This document shows, in pieces, positions 9,641 to 18,037 of a stretch of DNA of 64,000 bases (its first letter is position 1; the number at the start of each line of letters is the position of its first letter). Source of the stretch: DASTCZ01 sp035308165 (GTDB lineage Bacteria > Acidobacteriota > Terriglobia > Acidiferrales > UBA7541). A program made the translations under genes and the position numbers. A model generated the notes under the pieces. It searched no databases. It was not told the origin of the DNA and was given only the letters and a program-made list of their open reading frames with translations. Location of the stretch: the NCBI GenBank assembly GCA_035308165.1, contig DATGHC010000026.1:1-64000 (forward strand). Direction: 5' to 3'.

Positions 9641-12367
9641 CTACTCATGGCGCAGCGCAACCATGGGGTCCACGCGCATGGCACGCCGCGCGGGGATGTA
9701 GCAAGCCAGCAGAGCGGCGCCCAGGAGCAGAACGACCACGCCGACAAAAGTTGCGGGATCGGTTGGAGTGACGCCATATAAGAGGCTGGCCATTAGCCGC
9801 GTTAGGGCCATAGCCGCGGCGACTCCGATGGCCGCGCCCAGAGCAGACATGCGCGCCCCTCTGCCGATGACCAGCGCAAAAACGTGGCGTGGCTCCGCTC
9901 CAAGAGCGACGCGAATGCCGATCTCGTGGGTCTGCTGGGCGACGATGTAGGCGAGGACGCCATAGATACCAATCGCGGCGAGCAGCAACGCCAATCCGGC
10001 GAATACTCCCAGAAGAAATGTGTTGAAGCGCGGGCCAGCCACGGATGTGACGATGACTTCCGACATAGTACGGACATTGGCGATGGCCAGATCGGGGTCG
10101 AGGGAGTGGACCCGGCCAACCACCGTATTAGCAATTGCGGCAGGATCCGATTGCGTCCGCAACGTCAGGTTCAGTGAGCGAAACTCATCCATGAATTTAA
10201 TTTCCAGGGCGCCATCGGGCAATTGTCCGTAGGGCATATATGCGTGCGCATCAACGGGCTGCCCAAGCGGCTTGTCATTCACGTCGCCGACCACCCCCAC
10301 AACTGTGCTCCACGGCCCGGGGCCTCCCCAGCGGACGCCCTTACCGAGGGGAGTCTGGTTCGGCCAGTATTTCCGCGCGACGGCAAGACTTACTATCGCG
10401 ACCGGTTGCGTGCCGACGCGATCCTCGGGAGTGAAATAGCGTCCTTGAATCAACGGAATGTTCATCACCTTGAAATAATCTCCCAGGACCAAGCTGATCA
10501 TGGTGTTCTGCGGGACTACACCACGGACGCCGGTAATTCCCTCGACCTCAAGACTTGCGGCGAAGTGGCCGGTTATGGGCAGATCATTGGACATTCCGAC
10601 CGCCTTGACGCCCGGAAGGGTGGTTGTGTTCGCCATCAGATGGTCGTAGAACTGGCGAATTTGTGGGGCTTTGTTGTAGCCCTCAAATGTGAGCGGAAGG
10701 CTCAGTGTGAGCACGTGGTCGGATGCAAATCCAGGGTTGGTCTTGAGGATCTTGTCGAAGCTACGGGTAAGCAGCCCAGCTCCAATGAGAAGAAGCAGGG
10801 CCAGGGCGAACTCCGCCGTCACGAAAAGGTCCTGCAAGCGGTGGCGATGGCGGCCGGGGGTAGCGCTGCGTCCCCCTTCCTGAAGAGACCGCTGAAGAGA
10901 GGACGCCGACATTTGGAACGCGGGAGCAAGACCGAAGAAAACCGCGGAGAGACAGGAGATTAAGGCGACAAATCCAAGCACACCCGCGCCGATGGAAATA
11001 ATGTGAGGAATGGGCACGTCCTGAGGCACGAGGGAGAGAAGCAAGCTCTTGCCCGCGAAGGCCAGGGCAAGGCCCGCGACGCCACCCATTAGAGCGAGAA
11101 GAAGACTCTCCGTGGCCATTTGGCGAATCAATCGAAGGCGCGTGGCGCCGAGCGACGCACGTACGGCGATTTCTTTTTGGCGCGATGCGGCCCGCGAGAT
11201 CAGCAGTGTCGCAACATTTGCACAGGCAATCAAAAGGACCATCGCGACGGCAGCCATTAGAGTCAACAAGAGAGGGCGAATCGTGCCCGCGACCTCTTCA
11301 TGGAGGGGAACAATTGTGATTTTCAAGGGGATCCTGGGATCCGCCCAGGCATCGCTCGGATTTTTCTCCATGATATTCGGTGGATAGCTGGCAAGGATGG
11401 GGCGCTCGAGAGCTTCGCATTCCGCGCGCGCCTGGGGGAGGCTGACTCCGGGCTTCAGCTTTCCTATGACACTATTCTGATACTCGACCGCCCAGATTCC
11501 TAGTTCCGCCGGAGTGAATCCCATGGGGAGAAATATGTCTGCGGCTTCGTTGTTTATCCTTGGACCCGGAAGAGGGAATTGAAAGTCGCTCTTCATGACC
11601 CCGATGATTCTGTAAGGTTGGCGATCAAGATCCAGAGTTCGCCCAATGACGGATAAATCGCCCCCGAACCGGCGTTGCCACAAGCGATAGCTGAGGATGG
11701 CGACCTGCTCCCCGGGGGCATCTTCTTGCTGAGAAAACGTCCGGCCGATGGCGGGCGCGACGCCAAGCATGGGGAACAGGGACGAGGATACGCGAGTTCC
11801 TCTAACGCGTTCAGGCTCACCCTTACCCGAAATGTCGTACTCCTTGCTCTGAAAGGCTGCGACTTCCTCAAAGGATTTCTGGGCACGCTGCAATACCTGA
11901 AGATCCTGGGCCTCAAACCCCATTTGGGGCAGGCCGATGTCAGGCAAACCTTCCCAGAGCATCACCAGACGAGAAGGGTCCTTGAAGGGAAGGGGGCGAA
12001 TTAGCACTGTGTTCACAACACTGAAGATCGCGGTGTTGGCGCCAATGCCGAGCGCAAGAGTGAGAACTGCCACGGCGGTGAATCCAGGATTCTTGCGAAG
12101 AGTGCGAGCGCCGAAACGCAAGTCTTGCCCGAAAGTCTCCAGCATGGGGAGCCCCCTTCGATGGCGATACGCTTCCTTGATTTGTTCGATGGCTCCAAAA
12201 TCGCGACGAGCGGCGGTTTGTGCGTCATGTGGCGACAAGCCGCGGCGAATGTTTTCTTGAGCCAGCAATTCGAGGTGCGAGGCGACTTCGTCGTTGAGAT
12301 CGGATTCGCGCCGTTGTTTGCGAAAGAGGCCTCGGATACGGGAGCCGAATTCATGCAGTGTGGTCAT
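9641..12367 (-). CDS. ADOP-family permease, first permease of the padR operon
   Basis: 908 residues, the longest of the eight ADOP proteins here. The start MTTLHEFGSRIRGLF lies 13 bases after the padR stop, indicating co-transcription and probably translational coupling, because no clear Shine-Dalgarno is seen. The prefix domain (QENIRRGLSPHDAQTAARRD) ends in HRRGLPMLETFGQDL, followed by GIGANTAIFSVVNTVL, a MacB_PCD domain, helices around LMAAVAMVLLIACANVATLL, and the second half ending in RVDPMVALRHE. In the family, the absence of an ATPase partner in the locus is usual ('orphan permease'). Substrate and direction of transport cannot be read from the sequence. Confidence 0.92.
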   Translation of the reverse strand: MTTLHEFGSRIRGLFRKQRRESDLNDEVASHLELLAQENIRRGLSPHDAQTAARRDFGAIEQIKEAYRHRRGLPMLETFGQDLRFGARTLRKNPGFTAVAVLTLALGIGANTAIFSVVNTVLIRPLPFKDPSRLVMLWEGLPDIGLPQMGFEAQDLQVLQRAQKSFEEVAAFQSKEYDISGKGEPERVRGTRVSSSLFPMLGVAPAIGRTFSQQEDAPGEQVAILSYRLWQRRFGGDLSVIGRTLDLDRQPYRIIGVMKSDFQFPLPGPRINNEAADIFLPMGFTPAELGIWAVEYQNSVIGKLKPGVSLPQARAECEALERPILASYPPNIMEKNPSDAWADPRIPLKITIVPLHEEVAGTIRPLLLTLMAAVAMVLLIACANVATLLISRAASRQKEIAVRASLGATRLRLIRQMATESLLLALMGGVAGLALAFAGKSLLLSLVPQDVPIPHIISIGAGVLGFVALISCLSAVFFGLAPAFQMSASSLQRSLQEGGRSATPGRHRHRLQDLFVTAEFALALLLLIGAGLLTRSFDKILKTNPGFASDHVLTLSLPLTFEGYNKAPQIRQFYDHLMANTTTLPGVKAVGMSNDLPITGHFAASLEVEGITGVRGVVPQNTMISLVLGDYFKVMNIPLIQGRYFTPEDRVGTQPVAIVSLAVARKYWPNQTPLGKGVRWGGPGPWSTVVGVVGDVNDKPLGQPVDAHAYMPYGQLPDGALEIKFMDEFRSLNLTLRTQSDPAAIANTVVGRVHSLDPDLAIANVRTMSEVIVTSVAGPRFNTFLLGVFAGLALLLAAIGIYGVLAYIVAQQTHEIGIRVALGAEPRHVFALVIGRGARMSALGAAIGVAAAMALTRLMASLLYGVTPTDPATFVGVVVLLLGAALLACYIPARRAMRVDPMVALRHE

Positions 12368-12380
12368 GAGGAACGATCGC

Positions 12381-12728
12381 CTATTGCGCCTCCTGCGGGG
12401 GGCGCAGCAGGCGGCCGATGATGCCCGCGATGCGTTCCCAGTTTGCGGTTTCCTTGCCGAGCTGGCGCTGGCCGGCGCGGGTGATGGAATAGTACTTCGC
12501 GCGACGATTGTTTTCAGAAACGCCCCAACGCGAACCTATCCAGCCGCGTTGTTCCAGGCGCAGCAAAGCGGGATAGATCGTGCCTTGATTGAGATGGAGC
12601 AGGTCGCCGGAAATCTGCTCCAGCCGGCGAGCGAGGCCGAAGCCGTGAAGGGGGCCCGCGGAATCGAGGGTTTTAAGCACCATCAAGTCGAGGGTGCCTT
12701 GAAGAACTTCGGTGCGATCAGCGGGCAA
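12381..12728 (-). CDS. PadR-family transcriptional regulator
   Basis: 115-residue winged-helix repressor. The family signature is intact: LQGTLDLMVLKTL (helix 1), GTIYPALLRLEQRGWI (recognition helix and wing) and SENNRRAKYYSITRAGQRQL. It lacks a long effector domain and so belongs to the short PadR-s2-like class, with a C-terminal dimerisation helix. The start is TTG, with AGGAGG 5 bases upstream. It heads the operon with three ADOP permeases. The promoter and two palindromes directly upstream (12734-12787) strongly suggest autoregulation. The effector is unknown. Confidence 0.93.
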   Translation of the reverse strand: MPADRTEVLQGTLDLMVLKTLDSAGPLHGFGLARRLEQISGDLLHLNQGTIYPALLRLEQRGWIGSRWGVSENNRRAKYYSITRAGQRQLGKETANWERIAGIIGRLLRPPQEAQ

Positions 12729-12733
12729 GGATG

Positions 12734-12758
12734 CCTCCTGTTGAAAATCAACAGGAGG
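12734..12758. promoter_or_regulatory. Putative PadR operator O2 covering -10 edge to Shine-Dalgarno
   Basis: A perfect 11-bp inverted repeat, CCTCCTGTTGA and TCAACAGGAGG, separated by AAA. On the minus strand it runs from the last bases of the -10 hexamer through the likely transcription start to the Shine-Dalgarno of padR. It shares the core CTGTTGA/TCAACAG with O1. A bound repressor here would block open-complex formation. Confidence 0.7.
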
Positions 12759-12784
12759 ATACGGCAGCCTCTGTTGACTGTCAA
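12756..12784 (-). promoter_or_regulatory. Sigma-70-type promoter of the padR-ADOP operon
   Basis: On the minus strand a perfect -35 TTGACA (12784-12779) is followed after 17 bases by -10 TATCCT (12761-12756). The inferred start near 12749 leaves an untranslated leader of about 20 bases before the TTG start. The -35 lies inside operator O1 and the -10 touches O2. Confidence 0.75.
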
Positions 12785-12787
12785 CAG
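12771..12787. promoter_or_regulatory. Putative PadR operator O1 over the -35 element
   Basis: CTGTTGACTGTCAACAG is a perfect 8-bp inverted repeat around one central base, and contains the -35 hexamer of the padR promoter. It is 30-odd bases (about three helical turns) from O2 centre to centre, which allows two dimers to bind the same DNA face. Confidence 0.7.
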
Positions 12788-12844
12788 GTAATATAGACGC
12801 TCAGAATCGGGAAATGTTTCGCAATGCGATAGAGAAAAGATCAG

Positions 12845-13156
12845 TCAGGACATCCGGCGTCCGCAATTGCTGCAGAATGTTCCTCCGGGAGGCGCTTGTT
12901 TTCCACAAGAGGAACAATACAGCCCTTGCGGGGGAGGCTGGTAAGTCGACTGAACGGTATAAGTCGGCTGATTGACAACGACATAAGTCAGCGCCGGCGC
13001 GCTGGTGAGCGCCCAGATGAGCGCGACAATCCAGCCGACGAAAGTCCAACCAAGAAAAATGTTCACGACGATGATGGCGCCGGCGTCCTTCTTATTCCAG
13101 CCGATTATAGAAGGAAGAAAGTAAAAGGCGAAAATCATCAGAAAGAACAGATGCAT
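12845..13156 (-). CDS. Membrane protein with superinfection-immunity-like helices and C-terminal zinc ribbon
   Basis: 103 residues. The start MHLFFLMIFAFYFLPSIIG has GAGGTG as Shine-Dalgarno. Two hydrophobic helices (about 2-20 and 27-48, with the motif VNIFLGWTFVGWIVALIWA) match the small 'superinfection immunity protein' membrane family, a name taken from phage T4 Imm and widely used for bacterial proteins of unknown role. The C-terminus is a four-cysteine zinc ribbon (YCSSCGKQAPPG then FCSNCGRRMS). Two helices plus a cytoplasmic zinc ribbon suggests a sensor or adaptor; a real phage-immunity role is not supported. It is encoded alone with its own promoter. Confidence 0.7.
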   Translation of the reverse strand: MHLFFLMIFAFYFLPSIIGWNKKDAGAIIVVNIFLGWTFVGWIVALIWALTSAPALTYVVVNQPTYTVQSTYQPPPQGLYCSSCGKQAPPGGTFCSNCGRRMS

Positions 13157-13206
13157 TCGAGCACCTCGCAACTATTTCATTCAGCGAGCAAAATAATTTC
13201 GTGGCA

Positions 13207-13212
13207 ATTATA
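13207..13212 (-). promoter_or_regulatory. Consensus -10 element for the zinc-ribbon membrane protein
   Basis: TATAAT on the minus strand, about 50 bases before the ATG at 13156. No -35 with ideal spacing is visible; TTGAAT lies 20 bases upstream. Confidence 0.45.
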
Positions 13213-13332
13213 CCCTCGGTTGCCGCTCATGAATTCAAATACGAGAACCAGGCCGAGTTTGTTCACCCGTGTCATCGCGGAGGATCTTAAACGTGAACCT
13301 GAAATAATTTGGCGGGCGCGCCGACAAAAACA

Positions 13333-13360
13333 GAGAGCCCACCCGTGAAGGTGGGCTCTC
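13333..13360 (-). terminator. Rho-independent terminator-like hairpin
   Basis: A perfect 11-bp stem GAGAGCCCACC / GGTGGGCTCTC with a 6-base loop. On the minus strand it is followed by TGTTTTTG, giving a U-rich tail. It lies about 210 bases beyond the stop of the DUF6599 gene and would end the transglycosylase-amidase-DUF6599 operon. On the plus strand no T-run follows. Confidence 0.65.
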
Positions 13361-13568
13361 CAGAGGGGAGAATCGTTCCAGGCCTATGCGCGGAAGGCCC
13401 CGAACCAATTTCCTCGGGGGGAGTGTAAAAGAGGGGGTAAAGTGGAGTCAAGAAAATAACGCGTTGTCAGGACAGGAATTAAAGTGCAATAGAATCAGCA
13501 GTTTAGGTGGAAATCCACAGAAATACTTGAGATTTCGCCGATATCAAAATGGGACAGTATCTCCAGTT

Positions 13569-14675
13569 TTAGTAGAAGTCCTTAGTGTTGATTGACCTGC
13601 CGTTCAAGTCCAACTGGATGATTTCCATGTTTCGTGGCCGGTCGAAAACTTTTCCTGGGAAGAAAGCTTTAACTGCCAAGCGGATCACTGCGAATCCCAA
13701 TCCGCTGACGATGGCGAGGAGCACTATTGCGCCGGTGCCGATGAATGCGCCAACGATCATGACATTGATGCTGGGCTCGGTGGCTTTGAAGGAAGGCGCA
13801 TTCCAGGTGACATTGTGCCCGTAAACAACTTGTCCCAGCAGCGTCTTTGCGTATCCTCCCGGCGAATGAGCGAAGACGAAAGAAATTACTCCGGCCTTTC
13901 GGTCAATCAATACAACAGGATGATCCTGCGAAGGGGTAGTCCCCTCAGGCGTGCCCACGATTGGCGTTACCTTGCTTAGCCTGTCCCCGGCCAACTGTTG
14001 CGTGGGATAAACAGCAACCAACAAGGTGACTTCCTGGCTTCCTTTTCGATAGCGGGCCATGATGGCCTCGGCGCTTTCGGAGAAACCTAGCCAGTCACCG
14101 CCGGCAACCGGCAGAAGTTTCTGAAGCGCGAGCGGGCCGAGAACATAATGCTCAGAGCCAGCGACCAACCCTTCCGAGGGAAGGTGCTCGGCAATATCGG
14201 GGTACGGCCGCCGGTCGGACTTGGAAGCAACGGCGCTTACCAGAGAATCGAAGCCATTTTCCGGCTGAGTAAGCTTGGCGCCGCGGATATCCAGGACGAG
14301 ATTTCCCACCACAATCAGCGCGTGTTCCGGCGATGCTGCCGCGTAGCGGGCCAGATTTGACGTAGGCATACCTGTTGGACGCAGATAAGTGAACGCTCCG
14401 TAGGCGGATGAGGGATCCACCATGCGGAAAAGCGTCACGCCAACGGTCTGGCCGGCGCGAAAATAATCCCTGTGCTCAATGGACTCGTAGCCGTACTCCT
14501 GGAGAATGGGGGCGTCCGCTCCGACGGCTTGCTCGAGTGTAGCTGCCTGGCTGGTAGTGGTCTGGCCAATGGCCCAGTCACCGAAGACAGGGGGAAGCAA
14601 ACCTTGCGCTGTGACGGGAACCGCTGATAGGAGCGGAGCTACAGCCAATAAGCACAGAGTAAGAGACCGGCGCAC
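13569..14675 (-). CDS. Exported DUF6599-type protein
   Basis: 368 residues from a GTG start (VRRSLTLCLLAVAPLLSAVP) that has GGAGAG about 7 bases upstream and a good signal peptide. The frame is open further upstream but there overlaps the amidase gene. The mature part begins GLLPPVFGDWAIGQTTT and contains YGYESIEHRDYFRAG, followed by AYGAFTYLRPTGM. This resembles DUF6599, which I associate with Acidobacteriota; its biochemical function is unknown. A membrane helix near the C-terminus (about 305-335, MIVGAFIGTGAIVLLAIVSG) precedes a short basic tail. It is the last gene of an operon with a lytic transglycosylase and an amidase, so a role at the envelope is likely but inferred. Confidence 0.75.
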   Translation of the reverse strand: MRRSLTLCLLAVAPLLSAVPVTAQGLLPPVFGDWAIGQTTTSQAATLEQAVGADAPILQEYGYESIEHRDYFRAGQTVGVTLFRMVDPSSAYGAFTYLRPTGMPTSNLARYAAASPEHALIVVGNLVLDIRGAKLTQPENGFDSLVSAVASKSDRRPYPDIAEHLPSEGLVAGSEHYVLGPLALQKLLPVAGGDWLGFSESAEAIMARYRKGSQEVTLLVAVYPTQQLAGDRLSKVTPIVGTPEGTTPSQDHPVVLIDRKAGVISFVFAHSPGGYAKTLLGQVVYGHNVTWNAPSFKATEPSINVMIVGAFIGTGAIVLLAIVSGLGFAVIRLAVKAFFPGKVFDRPRNMEIIQLDLNGRSINTKDFY

Positions 14676-14706
14676 AAGAACCTCTCCAAGGTTAGATGCC
14701 GAAAGT

Positions 14707-17091
14707 CTACCGCTGGTTCCCAGTTGACGCCACTCCCGGGCGGCCATTCGCGGAAACCTTGGATTGATTGGAGGAAATGCTATTGGTGGCTTGCAGATAA
14801 GTTTCGACACCCTTGTAAAGTCCCTCAGCAACGCGCTCGCGGCCATCGGGCTTGGTGAGCGAACTCTCGTCAGACGGATTGCTGATGAAGGAGATCTCGG
14901 CAAGGATGGAAGGCATGTTAGCGCCAATGAGTACAACGAACGGAGCCTTGCGCACGCCGCGATTCTTGATGTTGTGATTGACCCGCTGGAGGCGCTTAGT
15001 GAGGGAGTCTTGAATGTCAGCGGCCAATTCGCGCGACTCTTCGATTTTTTCGTTTCGAGCGATGCGTTGAATCATGCTCTCCAAATCGTGGACATTGTTC
15101 TGGGCCGTTGCGTTTTCGCGAGCGGCGACCTCCATTGCTTCCGGAGAGGGCGAAAAATTCAGGTAATAGGTCTCCACGCCGCGCGCGCTTGAGTCGGGGC
15201 TTGAATTGGCGTGGATGGAAATGAATAGGTCAGCCTTGGCGTCATTGGCCATGGCGGTGCGCTCTTCAAGCGGGATAAAAGTATCATCGGAGCGAGTGTA
15301 AACAATTTCGGCGCCGGGCAACTTGCTCTCGATCATTTTGCCCAGTCGAAGAGCGACATCGAGGCACAAGTCCTTTTCCATCAGACCGTTGCGGCCGACA
15401 GTGCCGGTATCGTGGCCACCGTGGCCCGCGTCGATCACAATCTTGCCAATCTTCAAGCCCAGGGCGCGGGTGAGCGATTGCTGGCCGTCTCGAGTCGGTG
15501 TTGGCACCGGCGCCGGCGGCATCTTCGCACCTGTGGTGCGCAAAGACTTGTTGTTGATTGCAGGCCCAGGCGAGTTAGAACTCGTGAGTCCATGCCCGGA
15601 AGGAGTGGCTGTGTCGTTATCCGCCGATACAGCTTGCTTTGTTGAATTTGCCGACGCTGGCACCGGAGGAGTCGCGCTGCCTTGCGCGGAAGCCTTGGCC
15701 AGGGCCTCATCTACTGCGATTTCCTGAGCCGATTCTTTGGTCGGGGAATTGTCCTTGATTGCGGCCGAGTCGTTTGTCTGATTGTTAGCTGCGCCATTTT
15801 GAGTTTTCGGCGGGGGCGGCGAACCCAGCTGCGCCGCAGTCTTTCCAGGATTTGGACCCGTAGTCATTGGCGCCGCAAAAGGATTCGTTTGCTTCACCTG
15901 CGCCTTGCCTGGAACGGATGTAGGCGGCGCGTTGTTTGCCGTCAACACGCTTGGGGGTTTGCCGGACTTGGCGTAAACATCCACGACCATGCGGTAGGGA
16001 TCCCGGAGCAGGAAAACCGAGTAGTCCTTTATCTTGGCGACTTCCAACACGATGCGCGCAACGTTTTCCTGATTCTGACCGACGCGGACGCCCTTTAACA
16101 ATTCGCCCTGCACATGGATGGGAGAGCTCGTGACTGCGTGACTCAGATGCGCGTGGCTGACGTCAAAATAAATTCGTTCTGGATTTGTGATGCGCGCGGC
16201 CTGGTATTTTACCGGCCCATCCAGGCTGATGACGATTCGCGTGTAATCGGGCGTGGTCCAAGTCTTAATTTCCCGAATCTCAGCGATCTTATGGCCCGAA
16301 GGCTCCTCCATCACTTCCGTGAACTTCTGGCCGGAATTAACTTGCATGGGCACCGGATTAGCAGCGGTGTTGTCCGACTTGCCTGAAGCAGCAGGATTCG
16401 CGGCGGGTGGAGACTGCGGCGCCGGCGCCGGTTTATCTTGTGACTGCTGCGCGGGTTGCTTTGCCGGCCGGCGCGAGGCATCAATTTCGGCCATCGCGGC
16501 TTGCACGTCTTTAGTGCGGCGCGAATTGGGATGCAGCTGCAGGAACTCCTCAAAGGTTTTCTTGGCCAGCGCCGGATCCTTCAAATCGTTTTTCTGGATC
16601 TGGCCGATGACGAAGAGCGCATCTTCACGGTACCGGTTGGTTGGGTATTCGTGAATTAAAAATTGGTAGGCATCCACCGCCGCCTGGTAATACTTGGCGT
16701 CGAAACGATCGCCCATCTTCACGCACAGGTCCCCCACGGTGAGAAGAGCTATAGGAACGTCCGGTGAGCGCGGAGTTATGAGATAGACCTTGCGATATGC
16801 CTTTACGAGATCCTCGTACTGCTCAAGTGTGCGTCTTGATTCCGGTATGGCATCCAGTGCGGCGTGCTGCCGCTTCGCCGTGTCAAATTGTTCGGCAGCG
16901 GATTTCAGTTGGGAGGTGGTTTGCTTGCGGGCGGCGCCTGCACACAGCCCAGGCACCACCGTAGTGAGCAACACCACGAGGGCCGCGCGCGAAAGCCGCG
17001 TGCCTGCGCACAGACGGATTGTTCCCCCCACTCTCAAGCCAAGATTCACGTACATAGCTTGGATGCGCGGGCGCGACTTCCCGCGTTCCAA
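14707..17091 (-). CDS. AmiC-type N-acetylmuramoyl-L-alanine amidase with TPR and AMIN domains
   Basis: 794 residues. After an N-terminal signal-like segment comes a tetratricopeptide-like region (about 50-205, with PDVPIALLTVGDLCVKMGDR and YQFLIHEYPTNRYREDALF), a Pro/Ala linker, an AMIN domain (about 275-375, TPDYTRIVISLDGPVKY) that targets septal peptidoglycan, a long Ser/Thr/Ala linker, and a zinc amidase_3 domain (about 550-775). The zinc residues are visible in IVIDAGHGGHDTG, GLMEKDLCLDVA, SIHANSS and the catalytic Glu in SILAEISFISN. It cleaves the amide between MurNAc and the stem peptide during cell separation. The TTG start is 3 bases after the transglycosylase stop; an ATG at 17055 is an alternative start. 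The TPR-AMIN-amidase order is longer than in E. coli AmiC. Confidence 0.92.
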   Translation of the reverse strand: MERGKSRPRIQAMYVNLGLRVGGTIRLCAGTRLSRAALVVLLTTVVPGLCAGAARKQTTSQLKSAAEQFDTAKRQHAALDAIPESRRTLEQYEDLVKAYRKVYLITPRSPDVPIALLTVGDLCVKMGDRFDAKYYQAAVDAYQFLIHEYPTNRYREDALFVIGQIQKNDLKDPALAKKTFEEFLQLHPNSRRTKDVQAAMAEIDASRRPAKQPAQQSQDKPAPAPQSPPAANPAASGKSDNTAANPVPMQVNSGQKFTEVMEEPSGHKIAEIREIKTWTTPDYTRIVISLDGPVKYQAARITNPERIYFDVSHAHLSHAVTSSPIHVQGELLKGVRVGQNQENVARIVLEVAKIKDYSVFLLRDPYRMVVDVYAKSGKPPSVLTANNAPPTSVPGKAQVKQTNPFAAPMTTGPNPGKTAAQLGSPPPPKTQNGAANNQTNDSAAIKDNSPTKESAQEIAVDEALAKASAQGSATPPVPASANSTKQAVSADNDTATPSGHGLTSSNSPGPAINNKSLRTTGAKMPPAPVPTPTRDGQQSLTRALGLKIGKIVIDAGHGGHDTGTVGRNGLMEKDLCLDVALRLGKMIESKLPGAEIVYTRSDDTFIPLEERTAMANDAKADLFISIHANSSPDSSARGVETYYLNFSPSPEAMEVAARENATAQNNVHDLESMIQRIARNEKIEESRELAADIQDSLTKRLQRVNHNIKNRGVRKAPFVVLIGANMPSILAEISFISNPSDESSLTKPDGRERVAEGLYKGVETYLQATNSISSNQSKVSANGRPGVASTGNQR

Positions 17092-17094
17092 GAA

Positions 17095-17925
17095 CTAATC
17101 ATTCGACCAAACAACATGCCCCTGTGCATCAACCGACTTGTACATTTTCTTGTGCGGCGCCGCAGGAGGGCTCGAATTGAGGGCGGAGGATCCCGCGGTC
17201 ATTGGCGCCCTCGTGGCGCCCAAAGCTCCAGCCTTTCCTGAGTCGCTCGCAAAATAATTGCTGGTCACCTTCCGCACATAATCGCGAGTTTCGCGGTAAC
17301 GGGGCACACCGCCAGCGCGGTCCACCGCACCCATCCCAGCATTGTACGCCGCCAGTGACCGGTCGAGGTCTCCATTGTAATGCTCGAGCATGGAGCGTAA
17401 ATAGCGGACACCGGCCTCAAGATTGTCATCCGGGCTGAATACATTTTTCACGCCCAGTTGAATTGCGGTTGTGGGCATAAGCTGCATCAAGCCCAGCGCG
17501 CCTTTGCGCGATACGGCGGTAGGGTTACCACCGGATTCAGTTTCCATCACTGCTCGGACCAGCGCTGGATCCACGTGGTGCCGCGCTGCGGTGGTCTGAA
17601 TCAGTTCCTCAAGCCGCTGATTCGTGATCGGCTGCGCTGTTGTTGAATTAGATGCCGCATTCTTCGTGAGGGCTTGGTTTCCTGCGGTCGCTTGTGCCGA
17701 CGCCAAGATAGGTTGTGCAGTTCTTGTTGGGTCGGCCGAGCTAGCGTTGGCCTTTGCAGTAAGAACTGGCTTTGGGGCGACAGGAGCGAGATTGATGAAG
17801 ACGCGCTGATTGTGCTCATCAAGCACGGAAACCACCTGCGCGCGCGCGGGCACGGATGCAATGGAGACAAACAACACCAGTGCCGTCAGCAATTTAAGAG
17901 AAATCGAATTGGAGCGCAGGCTCAT
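17095..17925 (-). CDS. Exported lytic transglycosylase (SLT domain)
   Basis: 276 residues. A signal peptide (LLTALVLFVSIASVPARA) is followed by a low-complexity region and an SLT/lysozyme-like domain (about 105-225) with all the family markers: catalytic Glu in VRAVMETESGGNP, GALGLMQLMP, DNLEAGVRYLRSML and AAYNAGMGAVDR. It cleaves the glycan strand to 1,6-anhydroMurNAc products. The C-terminal KKMYKSVDAQGHVVWSND is like a short DUF4124-type tail. The ATG has AAGG about 7 bases upstream. It is the first gene of the operon with the amidase: glycan-strand and peptide cleavage enzymes made together. Confidence 0.93.
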   Translation of the reverse strand: MSLRSNSISLKLLTALVLFVSIASVPARAQVVSVLDEHNQRVFINLAPVAPKPVLTAKANASSADPTRTAQPILASAQATAGNQALTKNAASNSTTAQPITNQRLEELIQTTAARHHVDPALVRAVMETESGGNPTAVSRKGALGLMQLMPTTAIQLGVKNVFSPDDNLEAGVRYLRSMLEHYNGDLDRSLAAYNAGMGAVDRAGGVPRYRETRDYVRKVTSNYFASDSGKAGALGATRAPMTAGSSALNSSPPAAPHKKMYKSVDAQGHVVWSND

Positions 17926-18031
17926 CGTTTACCTTGGAAGGCGGGCAAATTGAGGCCCATCTGCATACCACGACACATCCCACGAGACGGGGGGCATATC
18001 CCCGCAGGGGCGGTTCCTAGCGCTAAGCGTA

Positions 18032-18037
18032 ATTATA
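18032..18037 (-). promoter_or_regulatory. Consensus -10 element for the transglycosylase operon
   Basis: TATAAT on the minus strand, overlapping the alaS stop codon and about 107 bases before the transglycosylase ATG. No strong -35 is visible at 17 bases. Confidence 0.4.

Larger units (their letters stand above)
13157..13568. other. Intergenic region with promoter and terminator
   Basis: No convincing coding sequence. It holds the -10 element of the downstream minus-strand gene (13207-13212) and a strong hairpin (13333-13360) that can terminate minus-strand transcription arriving from the amidase operon. The remaining sequence (13361-13568) is AT-richer than its surroundings and shows nothing I recognise. 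Confidence 0.6.

Noticed and set aside
12734..12758. RNA hairpin that hides the padR Shine-Dalgarno
   Set aside because: The inferred transcript starts near 12749, inside the palindrome, so one arm would not be transcribed; a DNA operator is the better reading.
12845..13156. Phage superinfection immunity gene, hence a defence or prophage island
   Set aside because: The family name comes from a phage protein, but this zinc-ribbon form has no phage genes around it.
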